Below the pieces are notes generated by a model, which was not told where the DNA came from, made no database searches, and was given only the letters and a program-made list of their open reading frames with translations. Shown in pieces: positions 8,432 to 17,041 of a DNA stretch of 64,000 nucleotides. The position numbers and the translations under genes were made by a program. The first letter of the stretch is position 1; each line of letters opens with the position of its first letter. The stretch comes from Prolixibacteraceae bacterium (GTDB lineage Bacteria > Bacteroidota > Bacteroidia > Bacteroidales > Prolixibacteraceae), in NCBI GenBank assembly GCA_009773765.1, contig WTWZ01000010.1, forward strand, positions 1 to 64,000, read 5' to 3'.

Positions 8432-9508
8432 ATGCCAAAAATTCTGACTGTCGTTGGCGCCCGTCCGCAATTTGTAAAGGCTGCCGCGCTAAGCCGTGCT
8501 CTTAAAGAAAATGCAATCGAGGAAATCCTGGTTCACACAGGGCAGCATTTCGACGAAAATATGGCCGAAATATTTTTCAGGCAAATGGATATTCCTGAGC
8601 CAAAATACAATTTCGGGCTCAATTCATTGTCGCATGGAGCCATGACCGGGCGCATGTTGGAGGAAATTGAAAAAGTTCTGCTCATTGAAAAACCATCGGC
8701 AGTTGTGGTTTTCGGCGATACAAATTCAACCCTGGCCGGCGCGCTGGCCGCCAGTAAACTGAATATTCCGGTAGTGCATGTTGAAGCCGGTTTACGAAGT
8801 TTTAACATGAAAATGCCCGAGGAAATCAACCGTATTTTAACCGACAGAATTTCCAGTTATTTATTTTGCCCGACTGAGGTTGCCATAAAAAACCTGAAAG
8901 CTGAAAGTTTTGAAAATTTTGGAATTAATATCATCTATTCGGGCGATATTATGTACGATGTGGCGCTTTATTACAGTCGGGTTTCAGGCGAAAAGTCAAC
9001 AATAATCAATGATTCGGGGTTAAATAAAAAACAGTTTATACTCACAACGCTGCACAGGCAGGAAAATACGGATGATTTGACGAGGCTGAATGCAATTATT
9101 TCAGCATTAAATATTTTGTCTGGCGAATATCAGATTGTTTTGCCAATTCATCCCCGTACACGTAAGATTTTGGAAAGCAACCACATCAAACTTAATTTCG
9201 GGCCCATCGATCCGGTTGGTTATTTTGATATGGTTGAATTATTGAAACATTGCAAAATGGTGATAACCGACAGTGGAGGCGTTCAAAAAGAAGCTTTCTT
9301 TTTTGGCAAACATTGCCTTGTTGCACGCGACGAAACCGAATGGACCGAATTGGTTGATTTGAATTACAATTTTATGGTTGGCGCCGATACCAAAAAAATA
9401 ATTGAAACAGTGGAAAAAGTATCGAAGTCAAACGCAAAATTCGATGTAAAACCTTATGGCGACGGCAATGCAGCCGAAAAAATTGCGTTGTATCTGAAAA
9501 ATCTATAA
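8432..9508 (+). CDS. Non-hydrolysing UDP-GlcNAc 2-epimerase family (WecB/WbpI type)
   Basis: A 358-residue epimerase of the GT-B-like WecB family. Signatures are VVGARPQFVKAAAL near the N-terminus, HTGQHFDENMAEIFF, FGDTNSTLAGALAA, HVEAGLRSFNMKMPEEINR, TLHRQENTDD and TDSGGVQKEAFFFGK. I use the ATG at 8432; a TTG at 8402 is in frame but precedes the conserved start MPKILTV and overlaps the promoter motif. WecB makes UDP-ManNAc from UDP-GlcNAc. The close relative WbpI acts instead on UDP-GlcNAc(3NAc)A in the last step to UDP-ManNAc(3NAc)A. Because WbpE-, WbpD- and WbpB-like genes follow on the same strand, the WbpI role is more likely here, but this is inferred from context rather than residues. 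Confidence 0.88.
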   Translation: MPKILTVVGARPQFVKAAALSRALKENAIEEILVHTGQHFDENMAEIFFRQMDIPEPKYNFGLNSLSHGAMTGRMLEEIEKVLLIEKPSAVVVFGDTNSTLAGALAASKLNIPVVHVEAGLRSFNMKMPEEINRILTDRISSYLFCPTEVAIKNLKAESFENFGINIIYSGDIMYDVALYYSRVSGEKSTIINDSGLNKKQFILTTLHRQENTDDLTRLNAIISALNILSGEYQIVLPIHPRTRKILESNHIKLNFGPIDPVGYFDMVELLKHCKMVITDSGGVQKEAFFFGKHCLVARDETEWTELVDLNYNFMVGADTKKIIETVEKVSKSNAKFDVKPYGDGNAAEKIALYLKNL

Positions 9509-9517
9509 AAAATCAAT

Positions 9518-10636
9518 ATGCAAACCATTCAAATGTCAGATATTTATGGCCAGTACCTCACCATGAAAAAGGAAATTGACTCGGCCATGCAGGAAGTAAT
9601 TAAATCGACCCTGTTCATAAAAAGCGGCAAAGCCATCGATTTTGAAAAGAAACTTTCAGCGTATTTAAATACAAATGTTATTGGCTGTGCCAACGGGACT
9701 GATGCGCTTCAGGTTGCTTTCATGGCGCTTGGGTTACAACCCGGCGATGAGGTAATTACCACGCCATTTACTTTTGTGGCTACTGTCGAAGTTTTGGCAT
9801 TGCTGGGTTTAAAACCGGTTTTTGTCGATGTTTGCCCAAATAAATTCAATATCGATTCTTCGAAGATTGAGGAGGCAATTACCAATAAAACCAAAGCCAT
9901 TCTTCCGGTCCACCTTTTCGGGCAGTGTGCCGATTTGGAAACCATTAAGAAACTGACTGAAAAGCACGGTTTGTTTCTGATTGAAGATGCCTGTCAGGCG
10001 CTGGGCACTGAATTTATTTTTAAAGATGGGACTAAAAAACATGCGGGTACTATTGGTCATATCGGATGTAATTCATTTTTTCCATCAAAAAATCTGGGCG
10101 CTTTTGGCGATGGCGGGGCAATTTATACTGAAGATGAAAGCCTTGCAAATGTAATCCGTTCCATTGCCAACCACGGGATGAAAGCAAAATACCAGTACGA
10201 ACGGGTTGGGGTAAACTCCCGTCTCGACAGTATTCAGGCCGCAATTCTTGAGGTAAAACTGAAGTATTTCGACAAACACATTCTGGCGCGACAAGCTGCC
10301 GCAACATATTATGACGAACATTTAAGTGGAATTGAGGGTTTGCAGATTCCAGCAAAGGCAAGTTACAGCACTCACACATTCCATCAATATACCATCAGAA
10401 CTGTAAAAAGAAACGAACTTCAAAAATATTTGGGCGAAAAAGGAATTCCTTCAATGATATATTATCCGGGCGCCATTCATTTGCAGGAAGCTTACCAGTT
10501 TTTGGGTTATCAAAAAGGCGATTTCCCAATCAGTGAGAATCTGGCGGAAACAGTACTTTCGCTGCCAATGCACACTGAGTTGACAGAGGAACAATTGGAG
10601 TATACTGCAGACATAGTAAGGGAGTTTTATTTGTAG
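9518..10636 (+). CDS. wbpE: DegT/DnrJ/EryC1/StrS sugar aminotransferase, WbpE-like
   Basis: A 372-residue PLP-dependent aminotransferase. The Schiff-base lysine is Lys191 in SFFPSKNLGAFGDGGAI. The PLP-ring-stacking and N1-contacting residues lie in LIEDACQALG (Asp157), and the phosphate-binding CANGTDAL is near residue 60. The close match in the first 40 residues (IQMSDIYGQYLTMKKEID) is typical of WbpE, which transaminates UDP-3-keto-GlcNAcA at C3 using glutamate. It begins 9 bp after the epimerase stop, so the two are surely co-transcribed. The acetyltransferase and dehydrogenase partners lie downstream beyond an unrelated ATPase gene. The protein is complete with all key residues. Confidence 0.88.
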   Translation: MQTIQMSDIYGQYLTMKKEIDSAMQEVIKSTLFIKSGKAIDFEKKLSAYLNTNVIGCANGTDALQVAFMALGLQPGDEVITTPFTFVATVEVLALLGLKPVFVDVCPNKFNIDSSKIEEAITNKTKAILPVHLFGQCADLETIKKLTEKHGLFLIEDACQALGTEFIFKDGTKKHAGTIGHIGCNSFFPSKNLGAFGDGGAIYTEDESLANVIRSIANHGMKAKYQYERVGVNSRLDSIQAAILEVKLKYFDKHILARQAAATYYDEHLSGIEGLQIPAKASYSTHTFHQYTIRTVKRNELQKYLGEKGIPSMIYYPGAIHLQEAYQFLGYQKGDFPISENLAETVLSLPMHTELTEEQLEYTADIVREFYL

Positions 10637-10680
10637 CTTTGTCTGACAAAAAGGTTGGGCTTTACAAATGTTGGAATGTA

Positions 10681-12081
10681 ATGGATTTACAAGAGTTAAA
10701 AAGTACAATTAATAACGGAGAAAGTGAAAAAGTGGAGTTTAAGGCTTCGTTTAACGACACTGTTATTGAAACTCTCGTAGCATTCTCTAATTTCAAGGGA
10801 GGTGTTGTTTTAATTGGGATCGATGACAACGCAACCATAAAAGGCATTCAAACAGGGAAAGAAACATTGGCAAATTGGATAAACGAAATTAAAAATAAAA
10901 CCACACCTTATATTGTTGCAGATGCCGCTTTGCTTATCATCGAAGAAAAAACCATCGCAGCAATATCGGTTATTGAATACCCGATAAAACCAGTTTCTTT
11001 TAAAGGGAAATATTACAGAAGAATTTCCAAATCTAACCATTTAATGGGCATTGATGAAATTGCCAATGAGCATCTTAAAACATTAAACAGTAGTTGGGAT
11101 TATTTTCCAGATCCTTATCATTCGATTAATGACATCTCTTTTGAAAAAGTCAACATTTTTTTAAATAAATCGGGGTTTCAAAATAAACTCGGATTATCAC
11201 CTGTTGAAAGTTTAATGAAACTTGAAATGCTGCGCGATGGTAAAATGACTTTAGGAGCATATCTTTTGTTTGTAAAAGATTTTTGTCTCATAAGCGATGT
11301 GCAGATAGGCAGATTTAAAAGCCCAACAATTATAATTGATTCGGTTTCATTGAATTCCGATTTGTTTGGCGAAGTTGAGGAAATAATGGCTTTTATTAAA
11401 AAGCATTTGATGGTGGAATATATTATTACTGGAAATCCTGAAAGAACAGAGCGGTTTGACTATCCTGTTGAAGCTGTCAGGGAAGTTGTAATAAATATGG
11501 TTGTTCATCGTGACTATCGGGATAGTTCGGCCAGCATTGTAAAATTTTTTGATGACCGGATAGAATTTTACAATCCCGGAAAACTTTATGGCGGAATTAC
11601 TATCAACGATTTATTATCGGGCAATTATTCTTCCAAAACACGTAATAAGCTAATTGCAAGGGCTTTTAAGGAAGTGGGGCTGATTGAACGATATGGTTCA
11701 GGAATTATGAGAATCCAGAAAATTTGTGACGAATATGGTGTAAAAAAGCCCCTTTTCGAGGAATGGGCGCAAGGTTTTAGGGTGATATTATTTAAAGAAA
11801 AGGTTTCTAAAATAGAAAACGACCTAGAAAACGACCTAGAAAACGACCTAGAAAACGACCTAGAAAACGACCTAGAAAATCTGTCTGAACGTGAAAAAAG
11901 TATTCTGGAAGAAATAAAACAAAATCATAGAATCACTCAATATAAGTTGAGTGAAATAATTGGTATTAGCCCCAAAAATGTACGCATTTATATTAAAAGG
12001 CTAAAAGATAAAGGATTTTTGAAAAGGATTGGAGCAGATAAAGGAGGTTACTGGTCAATAAACGAATTAAAAAATGAATAA
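10681..12081 (+). CDS. AlbA_2-domain / HATPase_c_4 regulator with C-terminal winged helix
   Basis: A 466-residue protein with three parts. The N-terminal AlbA_2 (Schlafen-like) domain has EKVEFKASFNDTVIETLVAFSN and GGVVLIGIDD. A GHKL-type HATPase_c_4 region follows, with the typical AVREVVINMVVHRDYRDS, IEFYNPGKLYGGI and ERYGSGIMRI motifs. The C-terminal winged helix (LSEREKSILEEIKQNHRITQYKLSEIIG) is separated by a linker of five Glu-Asn-Asp-Leu repeats. These 'RecG-like' ATP-binding proteins are widespread accessory genes of unclear function, thought to act as transcriptional or nucleic-acid regulators. I use the ATG at 10681; the TTG at 10639 adds a poor N-terminus. The gene lies between wbpE and wbpD, 44 bp after the former and overlapping the latter by 8 bp. 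It has no obvious role in sugar synthesis. Confidence 0.8.
   Translation: MDLQELKSTINNGESEKVEFKASFNDTVIETLVAFSNFKGGVVLIGIDDNATIKGIQTGKETLANWINEIKNKTTPYIVADAALLIIEEKTIAAISVIEYPIKPVSFKGKYYRRISKSNHLMGIDEIANEHLKTLNSSWDYFPDPYHSINDISFEKVNIFLNKSGFQNKLGLSPVESLMKLEMLRDGKMTLGAYLLFVKDFCLISDVQIGRFKSPTIIIDSVSLNSDLFGEVEEIMAFIKKHLMVEYIITGNPERTERFDYPVEAVREVVINMVVHRDYRDSSASIVKFFDDRIEFYNPGKLYGGITINDLLSGNYSSKTRNKLIARAFKEVGLIERYGSGIMRIQKICDEYGVKKPLFEEWAQGFRVILFKEKVSKIENDLENDLENDLENDLENDLENLSEREKSILEEIKQNHRITQYKLSEIIGISPKNVRIYIKRLKDKGFLKRIGADKGGYWSINELKNE
11815..11874 (+). repeat. Five perfect tandem copies of a 12-bp unit inside the AlbA_2 gene
   Basis: The unit GAAAACGACCTA is repeated five times without a mismatch and a sixth copy begins before diverging (GAAAAT). 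It keeps the reading frame and encodes (ENDL)5 in the hinge between the ATPase and winged-helix domains. Copy number can change by slippage without breaking the frame. Confidence 0.95.
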
Positions 12082-12652
12082 CACATACATACACGAATCA
12101 GCCATAATCGATGACGGGGCAAAGATTGGCAGCGGCACTAAAATCTGGCACTTTACACATGTGATGGGTACTGCCGAAATTGGCGAAAACTGCGTTTTGG
12201 GGCAGAATGTTTTTGTGGGGAACAAAGTAAAAATCGGAAATAACATCAAAATTCAAAACAACGTTTCGCTATACGAAGGCGTAGTTTGCGAAGACGATGT
12301 ATTCCTTGGTCCTTCGATGGTTTTTACCAATGTAATCAATCCCCGCAGCGGAGTTGAACGCAAAAATGAATTTAAAACCACGCTGGTAAAACGAGGCACT
12401 TCCATCGGAGCCAACGCAACCATTGTTTGCGGGGTTACTTTAGGCGAATACTGTTTTATTGGCGCCGGGGCAGTAATTACCAGGGATGTTAAACCTTTTG
12501 CATTGATGGTTGGCGTTCCTGCCCGTCAAAAAGGCTGGGTTAGTAAATCGGGCGCAATTATGGGAACCGATTTAATTTGCCCCGAAACCAATGAAAAATA
12601 TATCTTAGCCGATGGGTTCTTAAAAGCAGTGGAAAAAAATCTTGATACTTGA
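12074..12652 (+). CDS. wbpD: UDP-2-acetamido-3-amino-glucuronate N-acetyltransferase, WbpD-like
   Basis: A 192-residue left-handed beta-helix acyltransferase with successive hexapeptide repeats (IDDGAKIGSGTKIWHFTHV, IGENCVLGQNVFVG, KIGNNIKIQNNVSLYEGV) and a second block around IGANATIVCGVTLGEYCFIGAGAVIT. The early His in KIWHFTHV and the loop FTNVINPRS match the WbpD family, which acetylates the 3-amino group using acetyl-CoA. It acts after WbpE in UDP-ManNAc(3NAc)A synthesis in the cytoplasm. The start overlaps the preceding ATPase gene by 8 bp, so translation may be coupled. The 67 bp after its stop are a low-complexity tract with repeated TTGATACT-like words that separates it from wbpB. 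Confidence 0.88.
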   Translation: MNNTYIHESAIIDDGAKIGSGTKIWHFTHVMGTAEIGENCVLGQNVFVGNKVKIGNNIKIQNNVSLYEGVVCEDDVFLGPSMVFTNVINPRSGVERKNEFKTTLVKRGTSIGANATIVCGVTLGEYCFIGAGAVITRDVKPFALMVGVPARQKGWVSKSGAIMGTDLICPETNEKYILADGFLKAVEKNLDT

Positions 12653-12719
12653 TACTCTAACTTGTTACTCTTAATCTTGATACTAATTACTCAATACTAA
12701 AATCTCAAATCTATAAATA

Positions 12720-13642
12720 ATGAAACGATTTGCATTAATTGGCGCAGCAGGTTACATCGCCGACCGCCACATGAAGGCGATAAAGGAAACAGGAAATGAC
12801 CTTGTTTGCGCAACCGACAGGTTTGATGTGATGGGCCGTATCGACAGTTATTTCCCCGATGCCGAGTTTTTTCTTGAAATTGAAAACCTCGACAAATATA
12901 TGGACGACCTTCGCCGGATTAAAAAACCCATCGATTTTGTGGCCATTTGCACGCCCAATTACATGCACCCGTCGCACATCAGGTTTGCATTGCGCAATGG
13001 CGCTGACGCAATTTGCGAAAAGCCATTGGTGATTTATCCTGCCGATATGCACATTATCAAAGACATAGAAGCCGAAACCGGGAAAAAAGTATTTACCGTT
13101 TTGCAACTTCGCTACCATAAAACTATCCTCGATTTAAAGAAAAAAATTGACGAAAGCCCGGAAAGTATGTTCGATGTTGACCTTAGTTATATTACCACGC
13201 GCGGAAGCTGGTACCATAAAAGCTGGAAGGGCGAAGTCGAAAGAATATAGGCATTCATTTTTTCGATATGATTACCTGGATTTTCGGAAATGTAAAAGAA
13301 AACATTGTTCATTTATATGCACCAACCAAAGCCGCCGGATTTTTGCAGCTTGAAAAAGCCCGCGTTCGCTGGTTTTTAAGCGTTGACGCCCGCGACATTC
13401 CAAAGGAAGCTGTGGAGAAAGGTAAAAGAACTTACCGTTCAATTACTGTTAACGGAGAGGAAGTTGAATTCAGCGAAGGTTTTACAGATTTGCATACCGA
13501 AACCTACCGGAATATTTTAAATGGAAACGCTTTTGGAATTGATGATGCCCGCGAGAGCATTGAACTCGCCGATTTTGTGAGAAATGCCAAACCCATCGGT
13601 TTAAAAGGCGAATACCACCCATTTCTAATAAAAGTGTTATAA
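12720..13642 (+). pseudogene. wbpB: Frameshifted WbpB-like UDP-GlcNAcA 3-dehydrogenase (Gfo/Idh/MocA family)
   Basis: The first frame (12720-13250, 176 aa) has the Rossmann start RFALIGAAGYIADRHMKAI, FVAICTPNYMHPSHI and DAICEKPLVI. The second (from about 13244 to 13642) continues with IGIHFFDMITWIFGNVKENIVH to the normal C-terminus. In intact relatives the join reads roughly K-S-G-G-I-A-T-N-I-G-x-H-F-F-D. Here the Ser-Gly-Gly-Ile-Ala-Thr part is missing, consistent with a deletion of about 16 nt (1 mod 3) at 13243. The lost loop lies at the active-site region, so even a corrected frame would lack conserved residues. WbpB oxidises C3 of UDP-GlcNAcA with NAD. Without it the pathway here would stop, unless another copy exists or the deletion is an assembly error. 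Confidence 0.82.
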
Positions 13643-13697
13643 TTTCATTTCGGTTTATCCTTTTGACTTTGGCCCGGTTGCTGGAACAACAAGATCC

Positions 13698-13732
13698 AAA
13701 AAGCCCGGATCTCTTTTGTGGATCGGGCTTTT
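13698..13732. terminator. Bidirectional terminator between wbpB and aspartokinase
   Basis: AAAAAGCCCG at 13698-13707 pairs with CGGGCTTTT at 13724-13732, giving a GC-rich stem flanked by A- and T-tracts. It separates the convergent ends of wbpB (13642) and the aspartokinase (13751). Confidence 0.75.
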
Positions 13733-13750
13733 CATAAATTTAAGAACGTA

Positions 13751-15067
13751 TTATCCGTTCAATACTTTATCGCTAATCGCCTGCAAAGTTACCTTTTTAT
13801 GCACAGTTGGAACCAGTACCGAAATGTTGTAACGGCTTCCCCCGTAAGAGATCATGCGAATAGGAATGCCATCGAGCGCATTGAAAACCTTTGAGGCAAA
13901 TCCATTTTCCTCGCTGATAATATCGCCTACAATACAAACAATCGACATTTCCGAATCCACCTCAACATCACCAAAAACCACAATTTCTTCTAAAATTTCG
14001 GAAAGATATTTCGTATTGTCAATGGTCAGTGAAACTGCCACTTCAGAGGTTGAAATCATATCAATCGGGGTTTTGTATTTTTCAAAAACCGCAAAAACGT
14101 TTTTCAGAAAACCGTAGGCCATTAACATCCGGCCTGAACGGATTTTAATAGCGGTGATTCCATCTTTGGCCGCAACAGCCTTTATCCCTGTCCCATCGCT
14201 TTCTGCGGTAATCAATGTTCCGCTGTCCGAAGGGTTCATTGTGTTTTTCAAACGGACCGGAATATTTTGTACCCTTGCCGGCAAAACAGTTTGAGGGTGT
14301 AAAATTTTTGCACCAAAATAAGCCAACTCGGCAGCTTCCAGGAATGAAAGTTGATCAATTTTGCGGGTGTTTGCCACAAACCGCGGGTCATTATTATGGA
14401 AACCGTCAATGTCGGTCCAAATCTGGATTTCTTCCGAGCCTACAGCAGCGCCAACAAGCGAAGCAGTGTAATCGCTTCCGCCGCGTTGCAGATTATCGAT
14501 TTCTCCATTGGCATTAAGGCAAATAAATCCCTGGGTAATATAATAATCAGCATAACCGGCTTTTTCTATAACCGGTTGAATATGTTTTCTGATGTAAGGA
14601 AGGTCAGCAGCCTTGTCTTCGTCAATCTTCATAAATTCAAGTGCAGGGAGCAGTTTTGAATTGTAACCCAGTTCTGTCATCAAAACAGTGAAAAGTTGGG
14701 TTGATATCAATTCACCCTGGGCAACAATTGTATTTTCGCCCACTTCGTTAAATAAGCCCGATGTAAAAGATCGTATGGCGTCGAAACTGGTTTTTACGAT
14801 TTCCAGTCCCTTTTTTTTGCTTTCTTCGGTGGCATAGAGTTCATCAACCACTTTTTTATATTTTGCCTCAAGATTTCCAATCAGAATACTGGCTGTGTCT
14901 TTATTCTTCTTGTGCAGGTAATTCGAAATTTCAACCAGTGCATTGGTTGTACCCGACATGGCCGATAAAACCACTAATTTCTGCTCGCCATCGGCAATTA
15001 AATTCATAACCGCCCTCATGTTTTCCGGAGAACCTACCGACGTGCCGCCAAATTTTAAAACTTTCAT
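13751..15067 (-). CDS. lysC: Aspartate kinase (monofunctional)
   Basis: A 438-residue aspartokinase. It has the amino-acid kinase domain, with N-terminal KFGGTSVGS, VVLSAMSGTTN, the substrate-binding RGGSDYTA and FGAKILHPQT, followed by two ACT domains. The second ACT ends with RMISYGGSRYNISVLV. It phosphorylates aspartate in the first step of the Lys/Thr/Met/diaminopimelate pathway in the cytoplasm. The ACT domains normally give feedback inhibition by lysine or threonine. No fused homoserine dehydrogenase follows, so this is the single-function form. It stands alone, converging on wbpB across a terminator. All motifs are intact. Confidence 0.95.
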   Translation of the reverse strand: MKVLKFGGTSVGSPENMRAVMNLIADGEQKLVVLSAMSGTTNALVEISNYLHKKNKDTASILIGNLEAKYKKVVDELYATEESKKKGLEIVKTSFDAIRSFTSGLFNEVGENTIVAQGELISTQLFTVLMTELGYNSKLLPALEFMKIDEDKAADLPYIRKHIQPVIEKAGYADYYITQGFICLNANGEIDNLQRGGSDYTASLVGAAVGSEEIQIWTDIDGFHNNDPRFVANTRKIDQLSFLEAAELAYFGAKILHPQTVLPARVQNIPVRLKNTMNPSDSGTLITAESDGTGIKAVAAKDGITAIKIRSGRMLMAYGFLKNVFAVFEKYKTPIDMISTSEVAVSLTIDNTKYLSEILEEIVVFGDVEVDSEMSIVCIVGDIISEENGFASKVFNALDGIPIRMISYGGSRYNISVLVPTVHKKVTLQAISDKVLNG

Positions 15068-15187
15068 AATCTGTGCTGTTCAATTTTTTCGGGTGCAAAT
15101 ATGAAAATTTTTTATCTGAATTAAAAAACTTCATAAACGAACGAATAAATATTCGAGATGCCTGAATAAAATCAGGTGTTGTATTTT

Positions 15188-16078
15188 TTAATCTGCCAGT
15201 TTTTCAAGAAAAAAATCAACCAAATCTTTCCCCGAAGGATCCATTATCCCGATTTCAGGAGCATAAACAATGGCTTCAAGGCCAACCTGTTCGGCTTTTT
15301 CCTTTAGCTTTTTGGCATGTAACGGGTGATGGTTAATATCATCAGAATTATCAGGAATTCCAGCTTTGTGCCTGTTATGAATATAAACCGGCGATGAATT
15401 TTTATCCATTTTTGCCAGAAAATCGAGGTCGCTTCTTATTTGAGTTTCTTTTGTCAAATCCCTGTTTTCTGCCGATTTAAATCCAAAAGCCCGTGCAACC
15501 ATTTGTAAAAAACCGGATGTTTGCGAAAGTGGAAAACCAAGTATTTCGTCCCATTGAAAAATATCGTAAGTAGCCTGGGTTGCAAAAGCCCCGGCACAGG
15601 TAAGCCGGGTTGATTCGCGAAGCACGGGGTCGTTGTTCGATTCGTCGGCCATATCGTCTGAAAATGCCAGCCACAAAGCAGTGCCTGCACCGGCAGACCC
15701 ACCGGTGCATGCAATTCGTGATTTGTCGATGTTGTATTTTTTGGCATTAAAACGAATGTATTGAACAAACCGTTTCGAATCGTTCATACTTGCCAGAATT
15801 CCGTACGGCGGTTCATTCATGAACCTGTAATTGATGGTGGCTATTGAAACACCTGCATCAAGGAACCTCAAAACATCTTCCGATTGAAAATACCTCGATT
15901 TATCGCCCCCTGTAAAACCGCCACCATGAATATAAATTACCAGCGGCGTTGGTTTTTCAGCCTTGGCAAGCCAAATATCAAATGTATTGCGCCCGTGCGT
16001 TCCGTATTTTTCGTTGGCATAAGCAGCACGTTCGCCCCTTGCGTTTATTGGCTCTGCAATTACTTCTATAACTGTCAT
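15188..16078 (-). CDS. Alpha/beta hydrolase (esterase/lipase, HSL-like)
   Basis: A 296-residue alpha/beta hydrolase without signal peptide. It has the oxyanion-hole motif IYIHGGGFTGGDKS and the nucleophile elbow CTGGSAGAG (catalytic Ser in G-x-S-x-G). Possible Asp and His residues lie in the C-terminal segment PDNSDDINHHPLHAKK. This resembles esterases of the hormone-sensitive-lipase group, often annotated in Bacteroidota beside carbohydrate genes. The substrate may be a short acyl or acetyl ester. It sits 109 bp downstream in coordinates from aspartokinase and 71 bp from the GntR regulator, all on the minus strand. The functional link to either is unknown. Confidence 0.8.
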   Translation of the reverse strand: MTVIEVIAEPINARGERAAYANEKYGTHGRNTFDIWLAKAEKPTPLVIYIHGGGFTGGDKSRYFQSEDVLRFLDAGVSIATINYRFMNEPPYGILASMNDSKRFVQYIRFNAKKYNIDKSRIACTGGSAGAGTALWLAFSDDMADESNNDPVLRESTRLTCAGAFATQATYDIFQWDEILGFPLSQTSGFLQMVARAFGFKSAENRDLTKETQIRSDLDFLAKMDKNSSPVYIHNRHKAGIPDNSDDINHHPLHAKKLKEKAEQVGLEAIVYAPEIGIMDPSGKDLVDFFLEKLAD

Positions 16079-16149
16079 TCAATAATCATTAATGTGCGGC
16101 GCAAAATTAGGATTATAAAAAGTGAAATTGATTTTAAGCAAATAAATTT

Positions 16150-16857
16150 CTAAAAACTGCCAAAAATGGAATGTTTTTCAGAATTGAAATAGATAGTTGA
16201 ATAAATGTTGAACCCTGCTTTGTTGGTGGTCAGTTTTCGTTCGATATGCAAAACGGGCTGGTCGGGTTGCAAACGCAGCAGTTGCCTGATTTTTTCGTCG
16301 GGTTTTATGGCTTTCAGTTTTTGTTCACCACCCAAAATTTCAACCTGGTAATGTTTTCGCAGTATTTCGAACAGCGATTTATTTTCAAACGAACGGCTTG
16401 TAATCCGGGGAAGATAAATGTTTGGCAAATGATTTACATCATAAAAAACAGGTACTTCATCAACATAACGCAGGCGTTCCATATAAATACATCCCGACTC
16501 GCGTTCCTGCTCAGAAAGTTCAAACGGGAAAACTTCGGGCCAGGAGTGTATTTCCGGTTTTTGCAGAATATCGGTTTGTAAATAACGCACGCCAATTGCC
16601 GACGCTGTGCCTGAAATCGACAAAATGCCAATATTCCGGGGAGGTTTCCTGACAATACTACCTTTTCCCTGCTGTTTCAGAATCATACCTTCCTTAACAA
16701 GCGTATCAAGTGCATGTCGAACGGTTGGCCGTGTCATACTGTATGTGGCGCAAAGTTCGTTTTCAGAAGGCAATAAACTTCCCTCTTCGTAAACACCTGT
16801 TATAATGTGCTTTCGAAGAAGTTCGTACAATTTCCGGTATTGATGAATCTGTTCCAT
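16150..16857 (-). CDS. GntR/HutC-family transcriptional regulator with UTRA domain
   Basis: A 235-residue regulator. The N-terminal GntR winged helix spans about residues 5-70 (LRKHIITGVYEEGSLLPSE, YSMTRPTVRHALDTLVKEG). The C-terminal UTRA effector domain includes the GLU-like FELSEQERESGCIYMERLR stretch and the end VLHIERKLTTNKAGFNIYS. HutC-type regulators repress nearby genes until a small metabolite binds. It is divergent from the pyruvate dehydrogenase genes, and the intergenic region contains an 18-bp palindrome of HutC type (16897-16914). It may therefore regulate itself and/or pdh. The effector is unknown. Confidence 0.9.
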   Translation of the reverse strand: MEQIHQYRKLYELLRKHIITGVYEEGSLLPSENELCATYSMTRPTVRHALDTLVKEGMILKQQGKGSIVRKPPRNIGILSISGTASAIGVRYLQTDILQKPEIHSWPEVFPFELSEQERESGCIYMERLRYVDEVPVFYDVNHLPNIYLPRITSRSFENKSLFEILRKHYQVEILGGEQKLKAIKPDEKIRQLLRLQPDQPVLHIERKLTTNKAGFNIYSTIYFNSEKHSIFGSF

Positions 16858-16896
16858 TGCGGCCTAAAGTTAATAAAAAAATAAAATATTTAACAC

Positions 16897-16914
16897 AACT
16901 TGTAAATACAAGTT
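16897..16914. promoter_or_regulatory. Palindromic HutC/GntR-type operator
   Basis: AACTTGTA-AA-TACAAGTT is a perfect inverted repeat with 8-bp arms, 40 bp upstream of the GntR start. It resembles the CTTGTATATACAAG-type sites of the HutC subfamily. A half site AACAAGTT occurs again close to the pdhC start, near 17006-17013. Confidence 0.65.
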
Positions 16915-17041
16915 AAAAAATATAATTTTACAGCCGATTCAAAATAAGTAAGTTAAAAAATTAAAATTCAGATATTTATAATATTTAGAAATGATTATTT
17001 GTATTAACAAGTTGAAATTAAAATTATAAAACCAATAAAAT

